Below, piece by piece: positions 43,348-51,435 of a stretch of DNA of 64,000 bases. Source of the stretch: Kineococcus aurantiacus (GTDB taxonomy: Bacteria > Actinomycetota > Actinomycetes > Actinomycetales > Kineococcaceae); assembly GCF_013409345.1 (NCBI RefSeq), contig NZ_JACCBB010000001.1, positions 2,108,001 through 2,172,000 on the forward strand, given 5' to 3'. The position numbers were made by a program, and so were the translations under genes. Under the pieces are notes generated by a model. That model saw only the letters and a list, made by a program, of their open reading frames with translations. It was not told the DNA's origin and did not search any database. The stretch's first letter is position 1, and every line of letters begins with the position of its first letter.

Positions 43348-43433
43348 CACCATAACCGGGGGGTTCGACCCCTGTCACCCGGGGCGCGGCGGCACCGGGG
43401 GAACCGCTCCCGAGGGCACCGCGTCGTACCTCC

Positions 43434-43946
43434 GTGACCGTTCGGAGGACCGTTCAGCGCAGCGCCCGCGCCGGCGCCGCCGCCCTCGCGGTGGCGGGGC
43501 TCGCGGTGCTCGGCGGGTGCGGCCAGCAACAGGCAGGAGGACCGGGGATGACGAGCAGCGCGAGCCCGTCGGGTTCGGCGTCGGCGGCCGCCGCGGGCGG
43601 TTCCCTCACGGTCGTCGTCGACGACGGCAGCGGGAACCGGCTGACCTGGCAGCTGTCGTGCTCGGCCGACGGCGTCGTCGGCGGGGACCACCCCGACGCG
43701 CAGAACGCGTGCGCGGCCCTCGCCGCGGCGAAGCGCCCGTGGGCGCCCGTCCCGAAGGACGCGGTCTGCACGATGATCTACGGCGGTCCCCAGACGGCCA
43801 CCGTGAGGGGTTCCTGGGACGGGGTCGACGTCGACGCGTCCTTCGACCGCACCGACGGCTGCCAGATCGCCCGCTGGGACCGGATCGCCCCCCTGCTGCA
43901 GCCGGGGACTCCGGCCGGCCGTCGCGGGTCCGGAAGCGGTACGTAA
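43434..43946 (+). CDS. Lipoprotein with subtilisin-inhibitor-like (SSI) domain
   Basis: 170 residues. A lipobox (LAVLGGC) follows a basic signal peptide, then a Ser/Ala/Gly-rich linker. The C-terminal ~110 residues have SSI-family features: two disulfide pairs in LSCSADGVVGG...NACAAL and VCTMIYGGPQTATVRGSW with DGCQIARWD. SSI proteins inhibit serine proteases or transglutaminase. The reactive-site loop was not assigned. It is anchored in the membrane from the outside. GTG 43434. Confidence 0.75.
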   Translation: MTVRRTVQRSARAGAAALAVAGLAVLGGCGQQQAGGPGMTSSASPSGSASAAAAGGSLTVVVDDGSGNRLTWQLSCSADGVVGGDHPDAQNACAALAAAKRPWAPVPKDAVCTMIYGGPQTATVRGSWDGVDVDASFDRTDGCQIARWDRIAPLLQPGTPAGRRGSGSGT

Positions 43947-44141
43947 TGCATGCAACACGCTGAGTAGCCACAGCGGGATCTTTGGGGCAGTCTGTTCCTC
44001 GTTCGTCGAAAGAACGGCGAGGTCGACCCATCCGGGCAGTCCCCGGCGCCGAACACCCGACGTCCGATCACGACGGCGTGACGAGTGTCGCGTCGGGTTC
44101 CGGCGTCCAGCAGACGGCGCCCAGACTCCTAGGGCTGGCCC

Positions 44142-45068
44142 ATGTTCAAGAAGTCCCTCCTCGTCGACATGATCAACCGCAGTTCCGAGACCCCCGCCGA
44201 CCGCAGGAACTTCCTGCGCGGGATGGGGCTGCTGTCCGCCGGCGCCGTCGGCGCCGGCCTGGTCGGGGCCGCCACCGCCGCCCCGGCCAGCGCCGCCACC
44301 CCCAGCGAGGGCAGCGTGCTGAACTTCGCGCTGAACCTCGAGTACCTCGAAGCCGAGTTCTACTGCCACGCCGCGTACGGCCACGGGCTGGCCGAGGCGA
44401 TGGCCACCGGGACCGGGACGCAGGGTGGCGTCACCGGCGGGCACCGGGTGCCCTTCAAGTCCAAGGCGATGCGCTACTACGCCGAGGAGATCGCCAACGA
44501 CGAGATCGCGCACGTGAAGTTCCTGCGCTCGGCGCTGGGTTCGGCGGCCGTCTCCCGGCCGGCGATCGACCTCCAGGACTCCTTCACCGCGGCCGCCGTC
44601 GCGGCGGGCGTCATCGAGAAGGGCCAGCGGTTCGACCCGTTCGCCTCCGAGGCGTTCTTCCTGCTCGGCGCGTTCCTCTTCGAGGACGTCGGCGTCACGG
44701 CCTACAAGGGCGCCGCCCCGCTCATCTCCACCCCCGCCTACCTCGAAGCCGCCGCCGGGATCCTCGCCGTCGAGGCGTACCACTCCGGCATCGTGCGGAC
44801 CCTGCTGTACGAGAACGGGTTGAGCGCCCCGACGAACCTCATCTCCGACGCCCGCGACGCCCTCGACGGGTCCGGCGCGGACAAGGACCAGGGCATCACC
44901 GTGGGGTCCGGTGGCCGCGCGAACCTCGTCGCCGCCGACGAGAACGCCATCGCGTACAGCCGTTCCCCGCAGGAGGTCCTGAACATCGTGTACCTGACCC
45001 CGGGTTCGGGCGTCACCAAGGGCGGGTTCTACCCGGCCGGCCTCAACGGCGAGATCGCCACCAGCTGA
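44142..45068 (+). CDS. Tat-exported ferritin-like domain protein
   Basis: 308 residues. A twin-arginine signal DRRNFLRGMGLLSAG precedes a Ferritin_2-like four-helix bundle: LNLEYLEAEFYCHAAYG and EIANDEIAHVKFLRSALG carry the Glu/His metal ligands, and AVEAYHSGIVRTLL holds another set. Such proteins resemble the plant desiccation protein pcc13-62 and are common in stress-hardy bacteria. Start ATG 44142, with another ATG nine codons in. It is 17 nt upstream of the CWB2 gene. Confidence 0.85.
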   Translation: MFKKSLLVDMINRSSETPADRRNFLRGMGLLSAGAVGAGLVGAATAAPASAATPSEGSVLNFALNLEYLEAEFYCHAAYGHGLAEAMATGTGTQGGVTGGHRVPFKSKAMRYYAEEIANDEIAHVKFLRSALGSAAVSRPAIDLQDSFTAAAVAAGVIEKGQRFDPFASEAFFLLGAFLFEDVGVTAYKGAAPLISTPAYLEAAAGILAVEAYHSGIVRTLLYENGLSAPTNLISDARDALDGSGADKDQGITVGSGGRANLVAADENAIAYSRSPQEVLNIVYLTPGSGVTKGGFYPAGLNGEIATS

Positions 45069-45085
45069 GATCCGAGGAGAACCCG

Positions 45086-46096
45086 ATGAAGAAGTCCCTC
45101 ACCGTCACCGCCGCCGTCGCCCTGCTCGTGGGCCTGGGCACCGCCGCGCCCGCCCAGGCCGCGCCGGGTTTCGCGTTCGACCAACGCATCTCCGGGGCCG
45201 ACCGCTTCGCCACCGCCGTCGCCGCCTCGAAGCTGCTCGAACCCACCGACGGCTCGGCCACCGACGTCGTCGTCGTCAACGGCTACGCCACCGTCGACGG
45301 GCTCACGGCCTCCTACCTCGCGGGGCTGAGGTCGGCGCCGATCCTCTACACCGACACCGGTTCCGTCCCGGCCGTCACGGCCGCGGAGATCGACCGCCTC
45401 GGCGCGGACGACGTGTGGATCGTCGGCGGCACGAACCGGGTCCCGCAGGCCCAGCAGGACGCGTGGGCCGCGGCCGGCAAGACGGTGCACCGCATCGCCG
45501 GCGCCGACCGGTACGAGACCGCGGCGCTGGTCGCCGAGGCCGACGACTCCGGGGACGCCCCGGAGCAGGTGTTCATCGCCTCGGGCACGGGGACCGCCGA
45601 CGCCCTGGCCGCCGGGCCGGTCGCGTGGGCGCGGAACTACCCGATCCTGCTCACCGACCCGGCGTCGGTGCCCGCCGCCACGGCCGCCGCCCTCGGGGAG
45701 CTGGGGACGACGAACCGCGTGGTCCTCGGCGGTTCCATCACGGACGCGGTCTACGGCCAGCTCGGCGGGACCGAGCGCATCGCCGGGGCGAGCCGCCAGG
45801 AGACGGCCGCGAAGGTCGCCGACGACGCGATCGCGAACGAGAACTTCGACCCGCAGAGCGTGGCGCTCGTCGGCGGGACGGACGCCACCGCCGTCGACGC
45901 CCTCGCCGCGGCCCCCGTGGCCGGCAGCCAGGGCGTGCCGCTGCTGTTCACCGGTTTCGACGGCGGGGTGGGCGAGGGCACCTCGGCGTACCTGACCGCG
46001 CACCGGGCGGACTACGCCGGCACCGGCTGGGTGTTCGGCGGGGAGCCGTCGGTGTCGCAGGCGACGGCCGACGCCGCCTCCGCCCTGGCCCGGTAG
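45086..46096 (+). CDS. Secreted protein with cell-wall-binding repeats 2
   Basis: 336 residues. After a Sec signal (VALLVGLGTAAPAQA) come three ~95-residue CWB2 repeats, each starting RISGADRFATAVAAS, HRIAGADRYETAALV or ERIAGASRQETAAKV and containing V(W/F)IVGG or LVGG strands. Family knowledge: CWB2 triplets anchor proteins to the cell wall. No additional effector domain is present, so it may be a wall protein itself or work with the exported ferritin-like protein encoded just upstream. ATG 45086 has AGGAG at the right distance. Confidence 0.9.
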   Translation: MKKSLTVTAAVALLVGLGTAAPAQAAPGFAFDQRISGADRFATAVAASKLLEPTDGSATDVVVVNGYATVDGLTASYLAGLRSAPILYTDTGSVPAVTAAEIDRLGADDVWIVGGTNRVPQAQQDAWAAAGKTVHRIAGADRYETAALVAEADDSGDAPEQVFIASGTGTADALAAGPVAWARNYPILLTDPASVPAATAAALGELGTTNRVVLGGSITDAVYGQLGGTERIAGASRQETAAKVADDAIANENFDPQSVALVGGTDATAVDALAAAPVAGSQGVPLLFTGFDGGVGEGTSAYLTAHRADYAGTGWVFGGEPSVSQATADAASALAR

Positions 46097-46117
46097 CCCC
46101 GGGGCTCAGGGGTACTG

Positions 46118-46156
46118 CCGCGGGGGCCGGGGACGAGGGGTCCCCGGCCCCCGCGG
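46118..46156. terminator. 16-bp perfect hairpin, bidirectional terminator
   Basis: CCGCGGGGGCCGGGGA (46118-46133) pairs with 46141-46156 around a 7-nt loop, between the convergent CWB2 and small membrane protein genes. Confidence 0.8.
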
Positions 46157-46405
46157 TCAGGCGGCGTGCGCGCCCCCGCGTCGGCGGGCGCGGTGCTCGG
46201 CCAGGTGCACGACGGGGGCGTGCCGCTCCCGCTCGGCGCGCGCCGCCGCCAGCACGGCCCGCGACGCGTCGCCGAACCGGGCCCCGCGCGGGGCGACGAG
46301 CAGTTCCTGCCCGTCCCTGCCCTCGCGCGCGGCCCGCCCACCGGCGGTCAGCAGCACGAGCGCCACGGCGCCCACCACCCCGACGATCCCCACCACGACG
46401 TCCAC
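46157..46405 (-). CDS. Small membrane protein, unknown
   Basis: 82 residues with one hydrophobic helix at the N-terminus (VVVGIVGVVGAVALVLLTAG) followed by a basic, Ala/Arg-rich tail. No family recognised. The GTG at 46405 has GGGGGA five bases upstream; an ATG at 46486 would add 27 residues. It is followed by a terminator. Confidence 0.5.
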   Translation of the reverse strand: MDVVVGIVGVVGAVALVLLTAGGRAAREGRDGQELLVAPRGARFGDASRAVLAAARAERERHAPVVHLAEHRARRRGGAHAA

Positions 46406-46529
46406 CTGGTCCCCCGATCCCGCTGCTGCCCGCCGACCCCACGAGCCGACCCCCCGAGCATCGGCCTGGGGGCTGTGCGCGCGCATCGTGCCGGGGGTGG
46501 AAGCGCCAGGTCCTCCCGGGGGAGGAGTC

Positions 46530-47633
46530 TCAGCCGTGGGACTGCTCCCGGGCGAGGACGCCGAGGTCGGGGGCGTCGGTGAACAGGCCGTCGATGCCGG
46601 TCCCGAACAGCTGCCGGGCGTAGTCGAGCACCCGCCCCCACGCCGCGGGGTCGTCGCCGAGGCGGAACTCCTCGGGCAGGAACTGGTTCTCCGGCCGCAG
46701 CGTGTACGGGACGACCTGCAGCCCGGCGGCGTGGGCGTCCGCGACCAGACCGGTCGTCACCTGGGCCAGGGACGGGCCGATCTGGTCGACGTGGCGGGCC
46801 AGGTCGCACAGCGCGGACGGGGTGAGCAGGTCGGCGTACTGCCGCGGGTCGCCGGCGGCGACGAGGTCGGCGGGCGCTCCCTCGGCGGAGGTGAGGAACA
46901 CGGTCGGCGTGCGCAACCCGTACGTCGTCCGCAGCGTCACCAGGTTCGTCAGCTCGAAGGACTGCACGACGACGGGAGCGGCGGCGGAGTTCAGGCGGTG
47001 CTCGTCCAGGGCGTCCACGACGGCGGCCTCGACGTCGAACCCGAGGGAGCGGAAGTACGTCGAGTGCTTGATCTCGGGGACGATCCCGATGGTCCGGCCC
47101 AGCTCCTTCGACAGCCGGCGGCGGGTCTGGAGCGCCTCCCGGAAGGTCGGGACCGGCCAGAGCCCGTCGAACACCGTGTTGTGCGGGCGCAGCTCGGGGA
47201 GGCGTTCCACCGCGCGCAGGGTGCGCAGCTCGGCGTACGTGAAGTCCTCGGTGAACCAGCCCGTGTACTCGACGCCGTCGATGGTCTTGGTGGTCCGGCG
47301 GCCGGCGAACCCGGGGCGGTCGGCGACGTCGGTCGTGCCGGAGATCTCCGGTTCGTGGCGGCAGACGAGGACCCCGTCCTTCGTGGGCACGAGGTCGGGC
47401 TCGATGACGTCGGCGCCCAGGCGGGCGGCCAGCTCCCACGACGCGACGGTGTGCTCGGGGCGGTAGGCGCAGGCACCGCGGTGGCCGACGACGAACGGCG
47501 TCGGCCAGCCGTGGCCGGGGGCGGCCGAGGCGGCCCCGGCGGTCAGCGGGACCGCGGCGAGGCCGCCGAGGACGGCGGTCGCGGTCAGCAGGGTGCGGCG
47601 GGAGGGACGGAGGTCGGCGCTGCTCTCGGTCAT
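46530..47633 (-). CDS. Tat-exported glycerophosphodiester phosphodiesterase
   Basis: 367 residues with a twin-arginine signal (PSRRTLLTATAVLGG) and a GDPD TIM barrel: FVVGHRGACAYRPEHT with the catalytic His-Arg, and ADVIEPDLVPTKDGVLVCRHEP with the metal acidic residues. It releases glycerol-3-phosphate and an alcohol from glycerophosphodiesters outside the cell, feeding phosphate scavenging. A three-unit PHO box lies 33 nt upstream. ATG 47633. Confidence 0.92.
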   Translation of the reverse strand: MTESSADLRPSRRTLLTATAVLGGLAAVPLTAGAASAAPGHGWPTPFVVGHRGACAYRPEHTVASWELAARLGADVIEPDLVPTKDGVLVCRHEPEISGTTDVADRPGFAGRRTTKTIDGVEYTGWFTEDFTYAELRTLRAVERLPELRPHNTVFDGLWPVPTFREALQTRRRLSKELGRTIGIVPEIKHSTYFRSLGFDVEAAVVDALDEHRLNSAAAPVVVQSFELTNLVTLRTTYGLRTPTVFLTSAEGAPADLVAAGDPRQYADLLTPSALCDLARHVDQIGPSLAQVTTGLVADAHAAGLQVVPYTLRPENQFLPEEFRLGDDPAAWGRVLDYARQLFGTGIDGLFTDAPDLGVLAREQSHG

Positions 47634-47665
47634 CCCGGCAGTGAACCGCTCCTCAGCCCGCCCAG

Positions 47666-47694
47666 GGCGACGGCACAGCGAACTCCGGGGGAAC
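47666..47694 (-). promoter_or_regulatory. Three-unit PHO box upstream of GDPD
   Basis: On the minus strand GTTCCCC (47694-47688), GTTCGCT (47683-47677) and CGTCGCC (47672-47666), exact 11-nt period, same direction as GDPD. It abuts the stop of the Fpg-type gene. Confidence 0.6.
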
Positions 47695-48582
47695 TCACTT
47701 CAGCAGCCGGGACAGCCGCCGGTCCGCCAGGGGCTTGCCACCGGTCTGGCACGTCGCGCAGTACTGCGTGGACCGGTCGGCGAAGGACACCTCGCGCACG
47801 ACGTCCCCGCACTCCGGGCAGGGCTGGCCGGTGCGGCCGTGCACCCGCATCCCGGTGCGCTTGGCGTCCTTGAGGTCCTTCGCGGGCCGTCCGCCCGCGG
47901 CCGCGACGGCGTCGCGCAGGGTCGTGCGCAGCGCCGCGTACAACCGCTCGACGTCGGCGGGGGGCAGTTTCCCGGACGGGGCGTACGGCGACAGCTTCGC
48001 GACGTGCAGGACCTCGTCGGAGTAGGCGTTGCCGACACCGGCCAGGACCGACTGGTCGCGCAGCAGCCCCTTGACCTGCTGCCGCGACCCCGCGAGCAGC
48101 GCCGTGAACGCGGCGAGGTCGAAGGAGTCGTCGAGGGGGTCGGGGCCGAGCGAGGCGATGCCGGGGACGTCGCGGACGTCGCGGACGACGTGCACGGCGA
48201 GCCGCTTCTGCGTCCCGGCCTCGGTGAGGTCGAAACCGGGCGGGGCCGTCGGGTCCTCGTCGTCCTCGGGGGCCAGCCGCACCCGCAGGGCGACGGGGTT
48301 CTTCCCGCCGGGCCGCAGCGGCGCCCTGGGCAGCGCGTCGGACCAGCGCAGCCAGCCGGCGCGGGACAGGTGGACCGCCAGGTGCAGGCCGCCGACGTCG
48401 AGGTCGAGCCACTTCCCGCGCCGCCGGACCCCCTCGACCAGCAGCCCGTGCAGGGCCGTGGGCGGCGGGTCGTACGTCTTGAGGACGTTGAGGGCGCCGA
48501 CCTCGACGGCGGCGACGACGCGACCGACCGCGTGCTCGCGCAGGAACGCGGCGAGCCCTTCGACCTCGGGGAGCTCCGGCAC
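47695..48582 (-). CDS. Fpg/Nei family DNA glycosylase
   Basis: 295 residues. It starts with PELPEVEG, providing the N-terminal proline nucleophile and Glu2. The helix-two-turn-helix reads LRDQSVLAGVGNAYSDEVLH. A complete C-terminal zinc finger follows (CPEC and CATC). It removes oxidised bases and nicks the strand in base excision repair; whether it is closer to Fpg or Nei is uncertain. GTG 48582 has no clear ribosome site. Confidence 0.88.
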   Translation of the reverse strand: MPELPEVEGLAAFLREHAVGRVVAAVEVGALNVLKTYDPPPTALHGLLVEGVRRRGKWLDLDVGGLHLAVHLSRAGWLRWSDALPRAPLRPGGKNPVALRVRLAPEDDEDPTAPPGFDLTEAGTQKRLAVHVVRDVRDVPGIASLGPDPLDDSFDLAAFTALLAGSRQQVKGLLRDQSVLAGVGNAYSDEVLHVAKLSPYAPSGKLPPADVERLYAALRTTLRDAVAAAGGRPAKDLKDAKRTGMRVHGRTGQPCPECGDVVREVSFADRSTQYCATCQTGGKPLADRRLSRLLK

Positions 48583-48706
48583 GCCCCCAGTCTGGGGCAG
48601 CGGGTGACCGGCAACCACTTGTTCGGGCCGCCGAACGCGATTGCTGGGGTTTTCGCGGTCACCCCCCGCCGTGGTCGCATGGGGCGACCTACCCGGAGAG
48701 GAACCC

Positions 48707-49324
48707 GTGGATCTCGCCGTCCTGGCTGCCAGCTTCCTGCCGATCCTGCTGCTGGAGCTGCCCGACAAGACCTTCGTCGCCACCCTCGTGCTCGCGACGC
48801 GCTTCAGGCCGCTGACCGCCTGGACCGGCGTGGGGCTGGCCTTCGCCGTGCAGTGCCTCATCGCGGTCGTCGCGGGCCGGTTGCTGGCCCAGCTGCCGGA
48901 CCGTCCCGTCGCCGCCGTCGCGGCGCTGCTGTTCGCGATCGGCGCGTTCACGCTCTTCCGGGGGGCCGCGAAGGCGAAGCAGGCCGAGGAGGAGGCCCTG
49001 GCCGAGTACGAGGGCAAGGTGCGCGGCGGGGCGTCGGGCTGGCGCGGGGTGGCGGCCTGCTTCGGGGTCGTCTTCCTGGCCGAGTGGGGCGACCTGTCGC
49101 AGCTGTTCACCGCCGGGCTCGCGGCCCGCTACGACGACCCGGTCTCGGTGTTCGCCGGTGCGTGGGCGGCGCTGCTGGTCGTCTCCGGGCTGGCCGCGGT
49201 GGCCGGCGCGACGATCGTGCGCAAGCTCAGCGTGGCGGCGGTGAGCCGGGCCGGGGGCGTCGTGTGCGCCGTCCTGGCGCTGCTGACGGCCCTGGAGGTG
49301 GCGGGTCTGGACCTGCCGGTGTGA
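48707..49324 (+). CDS. GDT1/TMEM165-type (UPF0016) membrane exporter
   Basis: 205 residues, six helices in two inverted halves, each with the acidic motif: LELPDKTFVATLVLATRF and LAEWGDLSQLFTAGLA. The family exports Mn2+ or Ca2+. A cytosolic loop with AKAKQAEEEALAEYEGK separates the halves. GTG 48707 has GGAGAGG upstream. It is divergent from the Fpg/Nei gene. I looked for a yybP-ykoY Mn riboswitch in the 120-nt leader and do not see one. Confidence 0.88.
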   Translation: MDLAVLAASFLPILLLELPDKTFVATLVLATRFRPLTAWTGVGLAFAVQCLIAVVAGRLLAQLPDRPVAAVAALLFAIGAFTLFRGAAKAKQAEEEALAEYEGKVRGGASGWRGVAACFGVVFLAEWGDLSQLFTAGLAARYDDPVSVFAGAWAALLVVSGLAAVAGATIVRKLSVAAVSRAGGVVCAVLALLTALEVAGLDLPV

Positions 49325-49434
49325 GACCCCGGGACGTGGGGGCCCCTCACCGGTGCGGACAACCAGCGGGTCGAGTGATTGACTGTGCGTCACGCCGTGA
49401 TGACAGTGCTCACACGGACAGGGACTGGGCAGCC

Positions 49435-49869
49435 GTGGAGAAACCGCGGGTGGGGGCGAGCTGGGGAGGTCGAGGACCGGTGTTCCACGTGGTCCTCCCC
49501 CCGAGCCCACGGTCGGTCGGCGTCGCCCGCTGGCTCATCACCGAGTGGTGCGCGCCGTGGGTGGCGGCCGAGGAGGTCCCCGAGGACACCGTCGAGGCCG
49601 CGCTGCTGCTGGCCAGCGAGGTCGTGACGAACGCCGTCGTCCACGGCGACGGCATGGTGCAGCTGCACGTCCACCGCGTCGACGGGTCGGCCCTGCGCGT
49701 GGAGGTCTCCGACGACGGCGGCGGGATGCCCCTCATCGGCGCCCAGCGCGCCGACGCCGAGAGCGGCCGCGGCATGGCCATGGTGGAGCTGCTGTCCAGC
49801 CGCTGGGGCACCGACCTCGCCGTCGGGCCGACGGGCAAGACCGTCTGGTTCGAGCTCGCCACGGCCTGA
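49435..49869 (+). CDS. RsbW-like ATP-binding protein
   Basis: 144 residues: N-box AALLLASEVVTNAVVHG, G1 region EVSDDGGGMP, G2 region ESGRGMAMVELLSSRWGT, end KTVWFELATA. Anti-sigma/kinase type. It has a ~30-residue extension before the domain. GTG 49435. Follows the GDT1 gene by 110 nt on the same strand and converges with the AAA kinase-like gene. Confidence 0.82.
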   Translation: MEKPRVGASWGGRGPVFHVVLPPSPRSVGVARWLITEWCAPWVAAEEVPEDTVEAALLLASEVVTNAVVHGDGMVQLHVHRVDGSALRVEVSDDGGGMPLIGAQRADAESGRGMAMVELLSSRWGTDLAVGPTGKTVWFELATA

Positions 49870-49881
49870 CCGGGCGCCGCC

Positions 49882-50436
49882 TCAGGGGGCTCGGTGCCCG
49901 TAGGCGTCCGGCAGCGAGGGCCAGCGCGCAGCGGCCCACGCGGACCACGTCGCATGCGGGTGCGGGGCCGCGGGCAGGGGCGCACCGCTCAGCTCCCCGG
50001 CGGTCGGCTCCTGGAAGCGGCGGCGCCAGTCGAGCAGCTCCTCGGGGCTCATGGCGAAGGCCTGCTCCGGGGTACGGGCCGAACGCCGCCGGACCCGGGC
50101 CCGTTGCGTCTCGTGGTCCACGGGCAGGTACTCGACGCGGCAGTCGGCCCCCACCGCGGCGAACAGCCAGCGCAGGGCGGTGCGCTCGTCCCGGCCCCAC
50201 AGGCCGAAGTCGACGACGACGTCCAGCCCCCGCTCGGCGGCCCGCAACGCCGTCCACAGCAACCGGCCCTCCAGGACGTCCCGCCGGCCCTCGGGCTGGG
50301 TGCTGCCGAACAGGGGGATCATCCACTCGTCGGGGGTCAGCCGCAGCGCCCCCCGCTGCTCCTCCAGCTCGCGGGCGCGGGTGGTCTTGCCCGCCCCCGG
50401 CAGGCCCACCATCAGGATCGCTGTCGCGCGGCCCAC
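49882..50436 (-). CDS. P-loop kinase-like protein (AAA_33 type)
   Basis: 184 residues. Walker A is VGLPGAGKTTRAREL, followed by LRLTPDEWMIPLFG and a DVVVDFGLWGRDERTAL segment, as in the predicted kinases of the zeta-toxin/AAA_33 type. An RARVRRRSART arginine cluster supplies lid residues. Likely ATP-dependent phosphorylation of a small molecule (an antibiotic or nucleotide); unproven. GTG 50436 has GAGGGGAG five bases upstream. Confidence 0.78.
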   Translation of the reverse strand: MGRATAILMVGLPGAGKTTRARELEEQRGALRLTPDEWMIPLFGSTQPEGRRDVLEGRLLWTALRAAERGLDVVVDFGLWGRDERTALRWLFAAVGADCRVEYLPVDHETQRARVRRRSARTPEQAFAMSPEELLDWRRRFQEPTAGELSGAPLPAAPHPHATWSAWAAARWPSLPDAYGHRAP

Positions 50437-50535
50437 GCCCACTCCCCTCGCTGCGCCGGTCGGTGCCCGGACGCCAGGTTCCCTCAACCGCACGGGCAGC
50501 ACCCGGCCGGCACCGTGAGCCGTCCGCGACCGTCG

Positions 50536-51000
50536 TCAGCGCGCGGGGAACGGGGCGAGGTCCCTGCCCCACTGCTCGGCGGCCGCGAGCAGGTCGGCCC
50601 AGCCCAGGCTGAGCGGAACGCCGCACCCGCGCCCGCCGGGCCTGCGCGCCACAGCCTCCGCGGACAGGTGCACGCGCAGCACCGTCCGCTCACCCGCCAC
50701 CGCCGCCACGCTGAAGGCGAGGTTCGGCTCGGTGAAGGCCGGCAGGTCCTCGTCGCCGGGATCCTCAGCCGGCTCGACCCGCCCAGCGGCGACGGCGCGC
50801 AGCCACTCCCCCAGCTCCCCCGCCTCCCACGTGGTCAGGCTCGGGTCGTCGAACGTCCACGACTCCCCGCCCGCGGTGCGCACCTCCCCGCGCACGACGA
50901 GCCAGTTGGCGTCCCAGTCGCCGGGAGCGTCGAGGTCCGGGTACTGGTAGCCGCCGGGGCGCAGCGCGAAGGTCGCGCCGTCGGTGGAGGTGAGCTGCAC
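50536..51000 (-). CDS. WapI-like immunity family protein
   Basis: 154 residues. The layout LRPGGYQYPDLDAPGDWDAN, WLVVRGEVRTAGGESW, DDPSLTTWEAGELGEWL and FTEPNLAFSV fits small proteins annotated as WapI-family immunity, which would protect against a contact-dependent toxin. No toxin gene with it is visible here, so it may be an orphan immunity gene. Assignment from memory of the family, moderate. GTG 51000. Confidence 0.55.
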   Translation of the reverse strand: MQLTSTDGATFALRPGGYQYPDLDAPGDWDANWLVVRGEVRTAGGESWTFDDPSLTTWEAGELGEWLRAVAAGRVEPAEDPGDEDLPAFTEPNLAFSVAAVAGERTVLRVHLSAEAVARRPGGRGCGVPLSLGWADLLAAAEQWGRDLAPFPAR

Positions 51001-51145
51001 CCGGGCAGTGTCCCGCGCCCGCCTCCGGAACCCGGTCCCTCGCCGATCCGACGTCAAGCGCCGGTGTTCCCCAGCAGGCGTTGCACGGCGCGGCGGAGCC
51101 CGGGCAGGTCCTGGGTGACGGTGGCGGCGACGAGGGAGTGGGTGG

Positions 51146-51178
51146 AGGGGGTACCTCCCGCGCGAAGCGTGGGGGAGC
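51146..51178. repeat. Small interspersed palindrome, copy 1, in hepT
   Basis: GGGGGTACCTCCCGC followed by GCGAAGCGTGGGGGA; the arms TCCCGCGC/GCGTGGGGGA can pair imperfectly. It accounts for the frameshift. Confidence 0.7.
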
Positions 51179-51309
51179 GAAGTAGCGGTGGGCGAGGTGG
51201 TCGCGCATCCGGGCGATCTCCGACCACGGCAGGTCCGGCTCGTCGGCCAGCACCTGGTCCGGTACGGCTTTGACGGCCTCGCCGATCTCGATCAGCCGAA
51301 CACGGACGG

Positions 51310-51339
51310 CTGGGGGCACCTCCCGCTCGCGGGGGACGA
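51310..51339. repeat. Small interspersed palindrome, copy 2, in hepT
   Basis: GGGGGCACCTCCCGC followed by TCGCGGGGGA. It shares GGGGGYACCTCCCGC and the GGGGGA arm with copy 1. Here it inserts in frame, adding about nine residues (VPREREVPP) inside the HepT sequence. Confidence 0.65.
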
Positions 51340-51435
51340 AGACGAGACCGTCCGACAGGTCGCCGCGGCGGGTGTGGGCCTCGATGGCGTCCAGGGCAGC
51401 CAGCACGTCCAACAGGCGCTGGTGGGCGTGCCGGC

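Noticed and set aside
48583-48706. Possible Mn (yybP-ykoY) riboswitch before the GDT1-type exporter
   Set aside because: The conserved riboswitch segments were looked for and not found.
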